Shown here one piece after another: positions 47,934-57,004 of a stretch of 64,000 nucleotides of DNA. The stretch is taken from assembly GCF_949774925.1 (NCBI RefSeq), contig NZ_OX458932.1, forward strand, positions 2,170,001 through 2,234,000, given 5' to 3'. The translations under genes and the position numbers were made by a program. The stretch's first letter is position 1, and each line of letters opens with the position of its first letter. Below the pieces are notes generated by a model that was given only the letters and a program-made list of their open reading frames with translations, did not search any database and was not told the origin of the DNA. Origin of the DNA: Candidatus Methylacidiphilum fumarolicum (GTDB lineage: Bacteria > Verrucomicrobiota > Verrucomicrobiia > Methylacidiphilales > Methylacidiphilaceae).

Positions 47934-48660
47934 TCACCTGGGCGGGGAAGCGAAGAGAGAGAGCAGATCGATCTTTTGAAGGAGGCCATCAGCTCGGAGG
48001 GAATCCGAGAGAAGAGCTCGATTAGGGGCCGTCCTCTCAGAGAGAATTTGACTAAGCGGATCGCCTAAAGAGGCCAAAGCATCTTGGGCACCTCTAAGGG
48101 AAAGCCCGTGGCCACCCATTCCCCCCTCAAGTAGGTTCCTCATCCAGAAGGCAGATCCAGGTATAGTCACGGACCTGGTCCGGCCGGTTGTAATAGACGG
48201 GATGGACCTCAAGATGACTTTTTAGATCGACGAAGCCCGATTCGACTGAGGCAAGGACCTTGTAGGGCAAGACTTCTGACGCTTCCAGCTGTAAGGCGTT
48301 CAATCGGCTGATCTATCTTGCTAAAAGGATGGCCAGAGGCTTTCGAAGCTTCCGATACCTCATTATTGCCGCCTTCCTCAAAGCAACCCAAGTTGACCCG
48401 CAATGTTGCAGCGATAAAACTGCCAAGAGGCTCCGTGGGCCTCCGCTTCCTACGGTCAAGGAACCCGACGCATGCCAGAAACCGGTAGTCCCGCCGCCAC
48501 GACCGCTACAGCCGTGTAGCCCAAGATCTCCGCATCCAACCACCTGACCTTTTTCGTCGCTCACAAAATTGCCCCCCCTGCGATCCTTCCTCTCTGCTAA
48601 ATCCGTTCCCGCCCCAATCTCATGAACCATCCAGCTCCTCTAGTCCAGGCGGTTATCGCA
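47934..48660 (-). pseudogene. Remnant of a DDE-type transposase (IS1634/IS4-like, tentative)
   Basis: On the minus strand the piece YKVLASVESGFVDLKSHLEV, then HPVYYNRPDQVRDYTWICL, resembles the C-terminal part of IS1634-type transposases. There the usual form is Y..L..VE.AFR.LK..L.VRPV....D..RGH. Upstream frames read DEKGQVVGCGDLG and similar fragments with no clear match. Stops and frame changes show it is dead. The family call rests on one stretch only. Confidence 0.4.
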
Positions 48661-48685
48661 CTTCTCTGTGACGCCTTCATCTTTT

Positions 48686-48749
48686 ATGTTTGACGTAAAT
48701 TTATTATAATGATAATTTTATTAATAATGTTATTACAATTAAGACCACC
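48686..48749 (+). promoter_or_regulatory. AT-rich likely promoter of the nosB-like gene
   Basis: About 60 bp of very AT-rich DNA in an otherwise GC-rich island. TTGACG is followed 17 nt later by TAATTT, and TATAAT also occurs within the spacer. The sharp composition change suggests a native-type promoter or an inserted short AT segment. Pattern match only. Confidence 0.35.
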
Positions 48750-49559
48750 ATGAAAAAAAGGATGCAAGTCTTCCTGATAGGGTTGATATCGGTGTTTGTT
48801 CCCCCGCTTTTTTTCTCCCAGGGACAAACACAGGAGGCTAACACTCCTCCTGCCCAATCCCAATCCACAACCCCCTCTCCAGAGCAAGACAAAGGGATTG
48901 GTCCTATCCGTGAAGACGTCATGGGCAATAGGGTGCCGCGCAAAGAGGGGCAGCTGGTACGATCGGGAATGGTCGTTGCCGGATGCTTGACCCTCCTTGC
49001 CCTCTTCTTCCCTCTTTGGCATATCACCCTCACCGCGCCTCAGTATCCCGAAGGGCTTTCGCTAGAAATTTGGGCCCACACCATTCGTGGTAGCACCCCT
49101 TATGATCTGGGCAACATCAACCTCTTGAATCACTATATCGGAATGCAGTCTATCAATCCGGACCTGGTCCCAGAGCTCAAACTCGGTCGGCCTATCTTGG
49201 TTGCTCTCGCTCTCTTCGCTTGGCTTACCGCCCTGGCCAATTCGCGAAGGCTTGCGTGGATCTGGATTGGTCTGACCGTAGCTCTTTGCCTCGCGGTTGC
49301 CATCGACTTCTACCGATGGGAATACGATTACGGACATCATTTGGATCCGCATGCAGCGATACAAATCCCTGGCATGGCTTATCAGCCTCCCTTCTTCGGC
49401 AGCAAACACCTTCTCAATTTTGTGGCGACTTCACTGCCAGCGGCGGGAAGCTACCTGATCCTCGCCGCACTGCTGATTGCCGCTTGGTCCGCAAAAAGTA
49501 AGCACGCGGCTTCCCGAGCATTTACTTCCCTTTTCCGCTTCAGGCGAACTACGGGTTAG
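48750..49559 (+). CDS. nosB: NosB-like membrane protein of clade II nos clusters
   Basis: 269 residues. A signal segment (6-24) is followed by a Pro/Gln/Thr-rich linker. Then come about four membrane helices at roughly 70-92, 148-165, 170-190 and 235-255. The motif YDLGNINLLNHYIGM near residue 122 and the stretch IPGMAYQPPFFGSKHLLNF near residue 210 are what I recall from the NosB membrane proteins of clade II nos clusters. Their function is not known. No fusion or truncation seen. GC-rich. The name rests on memory of the family, not on a search. Confidence 0.65.
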   Translation: MKKRMQVFLIGLISVFVPPLFFSQGQTQEANTPPAQSQSTTPSPEQDKGIGPIREDVMGNRVPRKEGQLVRSGMVVAGCLTLLALFFPLWHITLTAPQYPEGLSLEIWAHTIRGSTPYDLGNINLLNHYIGMQSINPDLVPELKLGRPILVALALFAWLTALANSRRLAWIWIGLTVALCLAVAIDFYRWEYDYGHHLDPHAAIQIPGMAYQPPFFGSKHLLNFVATSLPAAGSYLILAALLIAAWSAKSKHAASRAFTSLFRFRRTTG

Positions 49560-49582
49560 AGAAGCTATTAGACGGGTGTATT

Positions 49583-50581
49583 ATGATTTCAATAATGCGA
49601 AGCTTCGCTTCATTACCATCTCGCTGGCTTGGGTTTCATTTGCTCCTAGTCCCCCCTCTACTGCTTCCTTCCGCCGTTCAGGCTCGAAGTTGGATCGTCT
49701 CCCCTCAGGGGGGAGACTTTTCCACTTTGCGGAGCGCCCTCGCCGCAGCGCAGCCGGGTGATCGACTTGTCCTGCAGTCCGGCGTCTATCGAGAAGGCCC
49801 GCTCCTAATCCGAAGCCCAATTGTAATCGAAGGAGAAGGATGGCCCGTGATCGACGGGGAAAAACGTTACGAGATGCTCCGGATTGAGTCCGACGGTGTC
49901 CGGATCTCGGGCATCGTTTTCCGAAATTCCGGCATGAGCTACTCGATCGACATCGCCGCCCTTAAGCTCCTTAAAGGGAAAAACTGCCAAATCGAGGCCA
50001 ACCGGTTTGAAAACAACTTCTTTTCGATCTACTGCGCGAATGCCCAGGAATGCACGGTGGCAAACAATGAGATTGTGGGACATGCGATTTCCGAAGGCGC
50101 TTCGGCCAATGGAATTCACCTTTGGAGTTGCCAGCGGATGAAGATCCATGGGAATCGCGTGCAAGGGCATCGAGATGGTATCTATTTCGAATTCGTGACG
50201 GAAAGTCTTGTCGAGGGGAATCAGTCGATTGGTAATCTCCGTTATGGACTTCACTTCATGTTCTCCAACGATGATGTCTATCGAACGAACCTCTTCGAAC
50301 GAAACGGAGCCGGCGTTGCCGTGATGTTTTCCAAGCGAATCCTTATGGAAGGCAATCAATATCGGAACAACTGGGGGCCAACAAGCTACGGGCTACTTCT
50401 CAAGTCCATTGACGACAGCCTCATTCGGCGGAATCTTTTTGTCCGCAACACAACGGCGATCCGATTCGACGAGGCTATTAGGAATAAATTGAAAATTTTA
50501 TATTTCTTTACAAGCGGGCTTTTGGTCTTATGTAGTCATCTATTTTTAACTAAACTCTTAGCTGAAAAAAAAACACAGTAG
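49583..50581 (+). pseudogene. nosD: 3'-truncated nosD
   Basis: The frame codes 332 residues. A signal peptide (about 12-33, ending VQARS) and a right-handed parallel beta helix of the NosD/carbohydrate-binding CASH type run to about residue 300. Typical parts are DFSTLRSALAAAQPGDRLVL, NGIHLWSCQRMKIHGNRVQG and DGIYFEFVTESLVEGNQSIG. NosD normally has over 400 residues and loads or assists copper-site assembly in N2O reductase. At about 50480, after TTAIRFDEAIRN, the DNA turns AT-rich. The last 30 residues (LKILYFFTSGLLVLCS) do not belong to NosD. The 3' end was lost in a rearrangement. Confidence 0.8.
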
Positions 50582-50675
50582 AGCAAGTTTTTTACTGTTG
50601 TTGTAAAAACGGTTCGTGGAATAATGGCTTCTGTAGGGAGCAAGAAAAGACACTAACCAGCCGAAAGGCAAAAAG

Positions 50676-50854
50676 TTTCCTTCAGTCGCAGGGCTGAGGC
50701 CTCGTATAAGTAACGCTCGACGAGGGCATTGGACATTCAACCAACAAGTTCCCTCAGCTGCAAAGCTGATGCTTCGTTTAAGCGTTGCAGGGGTTATTGC
50801 CTGGAGCGAAATTATCACCTTCCCTCTGCTGATAAGCTGAGGCTTCGTTTATTT
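50676..50854 (-). CRISPR. Degenerate three-repeat CRISPR array
   Basis: Three 36-nt units at 50676-50711, 50748-50783 and 50819-50854, separated by 36-nt and 35-nt unique spacers. The first unit matches the second at 27 of 36 positions, and the third matches the second at 28 of 36. Read on the minus strand, each unit carries a hairpin: CCTCAGC, 6 nt, GCTGAGG in consensus. It ends in GGGAAC-like sequence, as CRISPR repeats often do. The drift among repeats says the array is dead or is the trailing end of a longer one. No cas gene is in the window. Confidence 0.7.
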
Positions 50855-50966
50855 CCATGCTGTTAAAGCACAGCGGGGAATTTTTTGTTAACCTGAATTA
50901 AAACGAAAAAAGAAAGAAAATATAGGAGACTTCAGCCTATCGAATAAGGAAGGCAAAATTTACATA

Positions 50967-51131
50967 ATGATTAAGGGAAGAGTTGTTAATGATGAAGGGA
51001 ATCCTTTTAATCCTAACAGCTCATTAGTATTCTGTGCTCGGCTGACCTCTTCCGCGCTCGTTTTAGAGCTTCGTCACAATGACAAAATAGTTTGCTTTTT
51101 CTTACCTCCGGATATGAAACTTGCAAAATAG
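50967..51131 (+). CDS. Small ORF of unknown function near the CRISPR remnant
   Basis: 54 residues from an ATG, starting MIKGRVVNDEGNPFNPNSS. An AGGAAGG lies some 17 nt upstream, too far for a good ribosome site. It is not recognised. A second open stretch in another frame follows (to 51357: LQNSVSLLLTESLPFNFSF...), and together they may be a frameshifted longer gene. AT-rich, unlike the nos genes before it. Confidence 0.3.
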   Translation: MIKGRVVNDEGNPFNPNSSLVFCARLTSSALVLELRHNDKIVCFFLPPDMKLAK

Positions 51132-51376
51132 TGTTTCGCTGTTGTTGACAGAAAGCCTGCCATTCAATTTTTCCTTTTTAGGTAGTTTTTTTCCTATATC
51201 AACTCCGCGGAAAAAATGGCTTATACAAGGAAATAAGAATTCTATATCTGGTAGTTATGGTAGTCAGGATGCTATCTACCCCGCTTTGACAGGCGAATTT
51301 ACAAGTTTTTCTATCTCCTCTTCCGAAGACTCATACAAGTATCGTGCAAAGATATAAACTTTATAAAGCTTCCCCC

Positions 51377-51937
51377 CTATTCGGATATTCTTTGTTGGAG
51401 ACTTATTCTTACCTTTGCCCTGCCATCCAAGAAGAATACTTCATTAACAAATATTTTTTCTGCAATTCTTGAATTCGGTCGTTCTAATTCTTCCTCACAG
51501 AATTTGTCGTAACCTCTTTTTGTCATCATTACTTCATTTTCTCTAATCATCCCAAACAGCGGTTCTTCCACTCCTGCATCATTTCCATTTTTCTCATCTT
51601 TGTTTACGAAGTGCCTTATATTTCCCCTAACAAATTCCTTTAGTTTTTTTGAAACCGTTTTAGCGCGCTCTAGTGGCGGGAGGCTTGGTATCCTGTTACC
51701 TGCATTAGCTAACCTGAGGAAAAAGTTTATTTGGGCTCTTCTTCTTTCTTGCTTTTCTTGCCGTTTTCTACACTCTTCCTCTACCTTTTGTTCAACCTTT
51801 CGCTTTCTTTTGTAAGCTTCCTTTTGCCTCGCAAATTCTAAAATCCTTGCCTCTTTCCACTGTATTAATAGTTCTTGTTTAGATGTTTTTTTCTGCCACC
51901 GGTTTGTAAAATTTCGTTTTGCGGGCAGCTCCCCTTC
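51377..51937 (-). pseudogene. Open frame without a start, unknown family
   Basis: 187 codons stay open on the minus strand after a stop at 51938-51940, but the first usable start is a GTG at 51571, deep inside. Before it the frame reads a charged helical stretch (QWKEARILEFARQKEAYKRK and KVEEECRKRQEKQERRRAQI). After it comes KRGYDKFCEEELERPNSRI. This is coding-like and low in stops, so it is probably a gene that lost its 5' end or its frame. An ATG in another frame about 10 nt upstream of the open stretch could be the original start. I do not recognise the family. Confidence 0.4.
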
Positions 51938-51964
51938 TCACCATTTTGCACTACTTTTAGTTTA

Positions 51965-52071
51965 GGCTCCGACCAATCAGCACGTCAAACTTCTTCGTCG
52001 AATATAGGTTCGCCATGCCTGTTTATAACTAGATTGGCATGGCAAGATCAATAACTATCCATTACTCCCTA
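51965..52071 (+). repeat. Island repeat B with 8-bp hairpin, copy 2
   Basis: The second copy of 13281-13388. The hairpin arms are GCCATGCC (52012-52019) and GGCATGGC (52036-52043) with a 16-nt loop. It ends 7 bp before the 3' end of the ybbN-like gene. In both copies the unit marks the right edge of a GC-rich island. Confidence 0.75.
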
Positions 52072-52077
52072 TCCCTC

Positions 52078-52887
52078 TTAAACATTGACAGCTGTAGAGA
52101 AAGCTCGGCTGTATTTTAAAGAAAGTGGGTGTCTTGGACCAAGATATCGAAATAAGTTACGAACCGCCTTTAAGACCAATCCTTCTCCAATATTCTTATT
52201 TATATGCAACAGAGAAATCCAATTAAACAGTCCTTTTTCTATATCCAATTTTTTAATTGCTTCTAACCCCTCCACAAATCGTATTTTTTCTTCTGTTTCG
52301 CCCAATTTTTCTATTTCCATTCCAAGCAATAAAGTTCCAAGACATTTGATTGCCTCATAGATGGATGGATCTTCCGATTCAATTTCAGGTTGGAGAACTG
52401 ACAACGCTTTTTGCGGATCGGACAATAGAAGGAATTTCGCATAGATTAAAAACTCTTGGGGATTCTCTGGCTTTTCCTTTTCTTTTTCAAAAGCCACGAT
52501 CGCCTCATGGAACTTACCCTGCTCAAATAAATCAAGAGCTGTTTTCCATTTTGTCTTCTGCCCCTTTTGACTCAAATTTTTCTCCAGCCAACTCTTAATT
52601 GCTGCTTTAGGTTGCAAACCAACGAAGCGGTCTTTTTCCTCCCCATCAACAAATATCCTCACATCGGGAATTCCACTCACTCCGTAGGCTACAGCCACTG
52701 CTTCTTGTTCATCTACATTCACTTTTGCTAGATCCCATTTTCCTTGCGCTTCGGCTGCCAACTCTTCTAGCAGGGGAGACAACATGCGGCAGGGACCGCA
52801 CCACGCTGCCCAAAAGTCCACCACAACAGGGATGGTTTTGCTTCTATGGATAACTTCTTGTTCAAAATCGTTTACATCGAAAATCAT
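52078..52887 (-). CDS. Thioredoxin-fold co-chaperone (YbbN/CnoX-like)
   Basis: 269 residues. An N-terminal thioredoxin domain (about 1-105) has VVDFWAAWCGPCRMLSPLLE with the full CGPC active site, and SGIPDVRIFVDGEE with the cis-Pro. The C-terminal 160 residues are helical TPR-like repeats (ALDLFEQGKFHEAIVAFEKE). This is the YbbN/CnoX layout, a chaperedoxin that guards proteins from oxidation. E. coli CnoX has lost redox activity (SXXC), but here CGPC is intact. It lies 10 bp behind the methyltransferase gene. Confidence 0.9.
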   Translation of the reverse strand: MIFDVNDFEQEVIHRSKTIPVVVDFWAAWCGPCRMLSPLLEELAAEAQGKWDLAKVNVDEQEAVAVAYGVSGIPDVRIFVDGEEKDRFVGLQPKAAIKSWLEKNLSQKGQKTKWKTALDLFEQGKFHEAIVAFEKEKEKPENPQEFLIYAKFLLLSDPQKALSVLQPEIESEDPSIYEAIKCLGTLLLGMEIEKLGETEEKIRFVEGLEAIKKLDIEKGLFNWISLLHINKNIGEGLVLKAVRNLFRYLGPRHPLSLKYSRAFSTAVNV

Positions 52888-52897
52888 AAGATTCCTT

Positions 52898-53560
52898 CTA
52901 GTTTTTCTTTCTAGCGATCACCACTCCATCGGCTATAGGAAGGAGTACCGATTCAATTCTAGTATCGTTGCTTAGTTTGTCGTTGAGTCTACTCAACACA
53001 AGAGAATCTTTATCAGAGTCTTCAGGACGAATCACCCTTCCTTTCCAAAACATGTTGTCGAATACAAGGAGTCCATTCTGTCGCATTTTAGGCAATAACA
53101 ATTCATAATAATTCTCATAATTTTCTTTATCCGCATCAATAAAAGCAAAATCAAACCGTAAATCCTCTTCCAAATCTTGAATGGTTTTTAATGCAGGACC
53201 GATTTTCACTTCTATTTTATGTTCCAACCCAGCTTCTTTCCAATATTTAGATGCCAATGCAATCCACTGAGGATTAATTTCACAACAAACAAGCTTTCCA
53301 GATTGAGCTAATGCCCTTGCAATGGCTATGGAACCAATCCCTGTAAAGGTTCCCACTTCTATCGCAGTCTTTGCATTACATGCCGCAACCAGTATCGAGA
53401 GGAAACTTTCTTCCTCTGGAGGAATAGCCATCTCAGAAATTTCTCCTAATGCCAGGGTCTCTCTCCGAAGCTTTTGCATTAAAGGATCGGAAGCATAAGT
53501 CCTATGGCAAATGGCATAATCGTAAAGTTCTTTGGTTATGGGATAAAAAGTCAAGCTCAT
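52898..53560 (-). CDS. SAM-dependent O-methyltransferase (caffeoyl-CoA type)
   Basis: 220 residues, class I methyltransferase fold of the O-methyltransferase family 3. The SAM loop is AIEVGTFTGIGSIAIARAL near residue 65, and acidic CCEINPQ ends strand 2. DFAFIDADKENYENYYELLL carries the metal-ligand Asp. LLVFDNMFWKGRVIRPE is the typical later motif. The substrate may be a catechol, but it cannot be told here. It shares its strand with ybbN and proC at 10-bp and 17-bp gaps. Confidence 0.9.
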   Translation of the reverse strand: MSLTFYPITKELYDYAICHRTYASDPLMQKLRRETLALGEISEMAIPPEEESFLSILVAACNAKTAIEVGTFTGIGSIAIARALAQSGKLVCCEINPQWIALASKYWKEAGLEHKIEVKIGPALKTIQDLEEDLRFDFAFIDADKENYENYYELLLPKMRQNGLLVFDNMFWKGRVIRPEDSDKDSLVLSRLNDKLSNDTRIESVLLPIADGVVIARKKN

Positions 53561-53577
53561 TCTTAAGATTCTTTTAT

Positions 53578-54450
53578 TTATTTAAAGTTGGCTTCCAATG
53601 TTTCAGCCTTTTTCTTTGCCGCTTCTATAGCTTCCAGTAAAATATCTTCCCACCCCTTTCGAACCATCACTTGAGTCGCTGCTTCTGTAATTCCACGTGG
53701 CGTTTTAACTTCAGAGAGCAGTTTTTCAGGGGATCTCTTTGTTTCCATTAACAATGAGAGGGTCCCCAAAACCATCTCATTCATCAATTGAATCGCCTCT
53801 AAATCCGGAAATCCATAGGCTTTGGCTTGTTCTATTAACCCTATCATAAGCATACAGACATAAGCCGGGCCACACCCTACTAATGCAGTTGCTGCCGCCA
53901 TAAGATCTTCGCTAATCTGAATAGGATGGCCTAGTAGGGAAAATAAATAATGGATCAGGCCAACCATCTCCCCATTCTTTGTATCCTGATCCCTATTTAA
54001 AGCATAAGGGATCACTCCTTTGCCTATTTGGCAAGGAAGATTTGGCATTGCCCGAACCACCATGCAATGGGATAAAAGTTGGGTTATGTTTTTTATTGTC
54101 AGGCCAGCGACAACCGAAATGAAAACTTTAGATGCTATTATGGCACTGATTTCTCGTAAAACCTCTTCTGCTTGGAGTGGTTTCACACATAAAAATACCA
54201 GATCTGTATTATTAACTAGCTCCCGATTATCCAAGGTAGTATGGATTTTATGGCTCTCAAATTCTTCTAAAAAAGATTGAATGCTCCCTTTGGAACGCCC
54301 AGAAATCCAGAGTGGATTTTCTAAGCTTATTTTATTATTCCCTAAAAACCCGTGCACAAGCGCCTTAGCCATTTTTCCAGAACCAATAAAGCCTATACGA
54401 GAATGTCTTAGCCACTTTTTTTCTCCGTTGCTCTTATCCAATGACTCCAT
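53578..54450 (-). CDS. proC: Pyrroline-5-carboxylate reductase
   Basis: 290 residues. It makes proline from pyrroline-5-carboxylate with NAD(P)H. The Rossmann start [20 protein letters not shown] lies near residue 18. [17 protein letters not shown] and [20 protein letters not shown] follow. [21 protein letters not shown] and [14 protein letters not shown] complete the family set. The start overlaps the end of aroK by 43 bp: no later start is believable because the Rossmann motif follows closely. Confidence 0.92.
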   Translation of the reverse strand: MESLDKSNGEKKWLRHSRIGFIGSGKMAKALVHGFLGNNKISLENPLWISGRSKGSIQSFLEEFESHKIHTTLDNRELVNNTDLVFLCVKPLQAEEVLREISAIIASKVFISVVAGLTIKNITQLLSHCMVVRAMPNLPCQIGKGVIPYALNRDQDTKNGEMVGLIHYLFSLLGHPIQISEDLMAAATALVGCGPAYVCMLMIGLIEQAKAYGFPDLEAIQLMNEMVLGTLSLLMETKRSPEKLLSEVKTPRGITEAATQVMVRKGWEDILLEAIEAAKKKAETLEANFK

Positions 54451-54935
54451 AAAAGTTCTCCCAGCTGTTCAATTGATTTCCCATCCACCTCAATTGCCAT
54501 GTCTGCTGCTTTGTAAACAGATTCTCTTTCCTTCAATAACTTTTCTAATGTCATTTTTGGATTTTCCCCAAAAAGAAGGGGTCTATCCGTTTTATCTTGT
54601 AGCCTTGACCAAAGAAGTTCCAAAGAGGCTTGAAGATAAAAAAGAAACCCATGCTCTTTTAAAAGAGAAAGGTTAGATGGATTCAGTAAGGTCCCCCCTC
54701 CCGTGGCAATTACTCCGGGTGGAGAGGAAATGACTTGGTAAACCATTTCCATTTCCTTTTTCCTGAAATACTCGCCTCCTTTCGTGGCGAAGATTTCAGC
54801 TATTGTTGCCTTTTCTGCTTCTTCTATCATCCGATCCAAATCATAAACGGGAATCGCTTTTTCTTGGGAAAGCCAGGATCCAACGCTAGATTTTCCAGCC
54901 CCCATCATCCCCACAAGTACAATGTGCCTTGGCAT
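54408..54935 (-). CDS. aroK: Shikimate kinase
   Basis: 175 residues. It phosphorylates shikimate, step five of the shikimate pathway. The P-loop is [18 protein letters not shown] near residue 7. DLDRMIEE has the substrate Asp, FRKKEMEM the Arg, and [12 protein letters not shown] the glycine loop. [11 protein letters not shown] is the lid. It diverges from aroC, two pathway steps away, across a 261-bp AT-rich gap, so both may be controlled there. Confidence 0.93.
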   Translation of the reverse strand: MPRHIVLVGMMGAGKSSVGSWLSQEKAIPVYDLDRMIEEAEKATIAEIFATKGGEYFRKKEMEMVYQVISSPPGVIATGGGTLLNPSNLSLLKEHGFLFYLQASLELLWSRLQDKTDRPLLFGENPKMTLEKLLKERESVYKAADMAIEVDGKSIEQLGELLWSHWIRATEKKSG

Positions 54936-55196
54936 ACCCTAAAACTCGTTTTTTAAATTATATCTTTTTTAATGTAAATAGAAAGAAAGAGACCTTTTGC
55001 TACAATTTATTTTCTTATAAACTCAAGGTGCCTATCCTTTATGAGTAACGGTGTTTAAAAAAATTTTTAGCTCATGATTTCCTCTAGCGATTATTAGAAA
55101 TTGAACCTAGTATGAATAGGATAATGGATTTTTAAGGCTCCATATAGCCAAGCCATTTACATTTCTTTTATTAGGACTATACAATCATATATATAT

Positions 55197-56285
55197 ATGC
55201 CCAATACATTCGGACATTTATTTCGCATTACTACTTGGGGCGAATCTCATGGAAAAGGAGTTGGAGTCGTTGTAGACGGCTGTCCATCAAAAATTCCCCT
55301 GACTGAATCAGATATCCAGAAGGAACTTGATCGCAGAAGACCTGGACAAAGTAAAATCACTACCCAGAGAAAGGAAAAAGATATCGCCGAAATTCTTTCT
55401 GGTACCTTTAACGGGATGACTTTAGGAACCCCTATATTAATTTTAGTAAGAAATGAAGATGCCCGTCCAGAAGCCTACGCTGAGATGGAGTATATTTATA
55501 GGCCATCGCATGCGGATTATACCTATCAAGTCAAGTATGGAATTCGCAATTGGCAAGGGGGTGGAAGGGCCTCTGCCAGAGAAACTGTAGGAAGAGTTGC
55601 AGGAGGAGCGGTTGGCGGAAAGCTCCTTGAAGTTCTCTACCCTTCCTTAGAAGTTATTGCATGGGTCTCAGAAGTTCATGGAGTCAAATCCTTTTGTGAT
55701 CCTAATAAAATTACCAAGGATAAAATTGAATCGAACATATTACGTTGGCCCGATTCAGAAAATTTTGATAATGCCTTGAAGGAAGTAGAAAAGGCACAGA
55801 AAGAGGGAGATACGGTCGGGGGAGTGATTGACTGTGTAGTTCGTGGTATGCCTCCTGGCCTTGGAGAGCCTGTTTTTGATAAGCTGGAAGCTGACTTAGC
55901 AAAGGCAATGCTTAGCTTACCTGCTTCAAAAGGCTTTGAAATCGGTTCTGGCTTTCAAGCAGCCAGAATGAGAGGTTCTGAGCATAACGATCCTTTTTAT
56001 ATGGAAGGCAAAAGGGTAAGAACGTATACGAACTGGAGTGGCGGAGTCCAAGGAGGTATCAGTAATGGGGAAAATCTTTTTTTTCGTGTAGCTTTTAAAC
56101 CGGTAGCCACTCTTGCCAAAGAGCAAAAGACAGTTACAGTGGATGGCGAAGAAGTTCATTTACGGGCGAGAGGAAGACACGATCCGTGTGTGTTGCCCAG
56201 AGCTGTGCCAATCGTTGAAGCGATGACTAAGTTGGTTTTGGCTGATCACGCTTTAAGACAAAAAGTACTGGATTGTAGACCATAA
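55197..56285 (+). CDS. aroC: Chorismate synthase
   Basis: 362 residues. It makes chorismate from EPSP with reduced [23 protein letters not shown] near residue 4, [14 protein letters not shown] near residue 48 and [19 protein letters not shown] near residue 123 are the three family signatures. The C-terminal [19 protein letters not shown] is typical. It belongs with aroK and tyrA to aromatic amino acid synthesis, but the upstream aro genes are not in the window. Confidence 0.96.
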   Translation: MPNTFGHLFRITTWGESHGKGVGVVVDGCPSKIPLTESDIQKELDRRRPGQSKITTQRKEKDIAEILSGTFNGMTLGTPILILVRNEDARPEAYAEMEYIYRPSHADYTYQVKYGIRNWQGGGRASARETVGRVAGGAVGGKLLEVLYPSLEVIAWVSEVHGVKSFCDPNKITKDKIESNILRWPDSENFDNALKEVEKAQKEGDTVGGVIDCVVRGMPPGLGEPVFDKLEADLAKAMLSLPASKGFEIGSGFQAARMRGSEHNDPFYMEGKRVRTYTNWSGGVQGGISNGENLFFRVAFKPVATLAKEQKTVTVDGEEVHLRARGRHDPCVLPRAVPIVEAMTKLVLADHALRQKVLDCRP

Positions 56286-56365
56286 ATGTATAAAAATGCT
56301 TTTTTTCAATGAACCATTCCCTTTTGATTGTGTATTTTCCAGCATCTTAATTGCATCGGCTCGTT

Positions 56366-57004
56366 ATGGGATCTGAAGCTATTTCACCGCTTTTGCTTTT
56401 TAGTGGCATCCTCCTTTCTTTTATTTGCGGTTCCATTCCATTCGGTTTTCTTCTAGGCAAAGCCAAGGGGATTGATATTAGACTTTTGGGCAGCAAAAAC
56501 ATTGGAGCTACTAATGTCGGTAGGATTATGGGTTGGAAATGGGGGCTTTTAGTTTTTTTTCTCGATTTTTTAAAAGGCTTTATCCCTGTTTTTCTTATTC
56601 GTTTTCATTTCGATGTTCATCAAACCTCCTCAGATCTTTTTGCTCTGATTTGTGGTCTTTCTTCTATTATTGGCCATAACTTTACGCCTTGGCTAAAGGG
56701 AAAGGGAGGCAAAGGAATAGCAACCTCAGCCGGTGTCCTCCTAGCTCTTATGCCCAAGGTGTTCCTCTTGCTTCTGATCTCTTGGTTCGGCATCTTGTTT
56801 TTTACCCGCATTGTATCGATCAGCTCGATCTGTGCTGCTTTGTTCTTTCCCTTCTTTACCTTTATACTCTACCCAAACAATCATTTATTCTTCTTTTTTT
56901 CCATTGTCGCTTCTTTTCTTGCTATATGGAGACACAGATCCAACATAAAAAGAATTTTCAAAGGGACTGAACCAAAATTGAATTTTTCAAAACAAAACAA
57001 ATGA
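56366..57004 (+). CDS. plsY: Glycerol-3-phosphate acyltransferase PlsY
   Basis: 212 residues, a membrane enzyme that acylates glycerol 3-phosphate from acyl-phosphate. GSKNIGATNVGRIMGWKWG near residue 43 and HNFTPWLKGKGGKGIATSAG near residue 108 are the conserved cytosolic loops. About five membrane segments. I chose the ATG at 56366 over a TTG 15 nt upstream because the first helix starts soon after. Its stop overlaps the gpsA start as ATGA, so the enzymes that make and use glycerol 3-phosphate are coupled. Confidence 0.92.
   Translation: MGSEAISPLLLFSGILLSFICGSIPFGFLLGKAKGIDIRLLGSKNIGATNVGRIMGWKWGLLVFFLDFLKGFIPVFLIRFHFDVHQTSSDLFALICGLSSIIGHNFTPWLKGKGGKGIATSAGVLLALMPKVFLLLLISWFGILFFTRIVSISSICAALFFPFFTFILYPNNHLFFFFSIVASFLAIWRHRSNIKRIFKGTEPKLNFSKQNK

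Larger units (their letters stand above)
47785..48749. other. Broken sequence between nosY and the nosB-like gene
   Basis: 965 bp without an intact gene. It holds transposase debris (listed separately, 47934-48660) and, in the last 60 bp, a sharp drop to very AT-rich DNA before the nosB-like gene. Confidence 0.6.

Noticed and set aside
50604-50639. A fourth CRISPR repeat 72 nt before the first
   Set aside because: It matches the second repeat at about 13 of 36 positions only, close to chance.
45415-52077. A nosZ, nosL or cas gene in the island
   Set aside because: No frame on either strand shows copper-site, Cys-rich NosL or Cas motifs.
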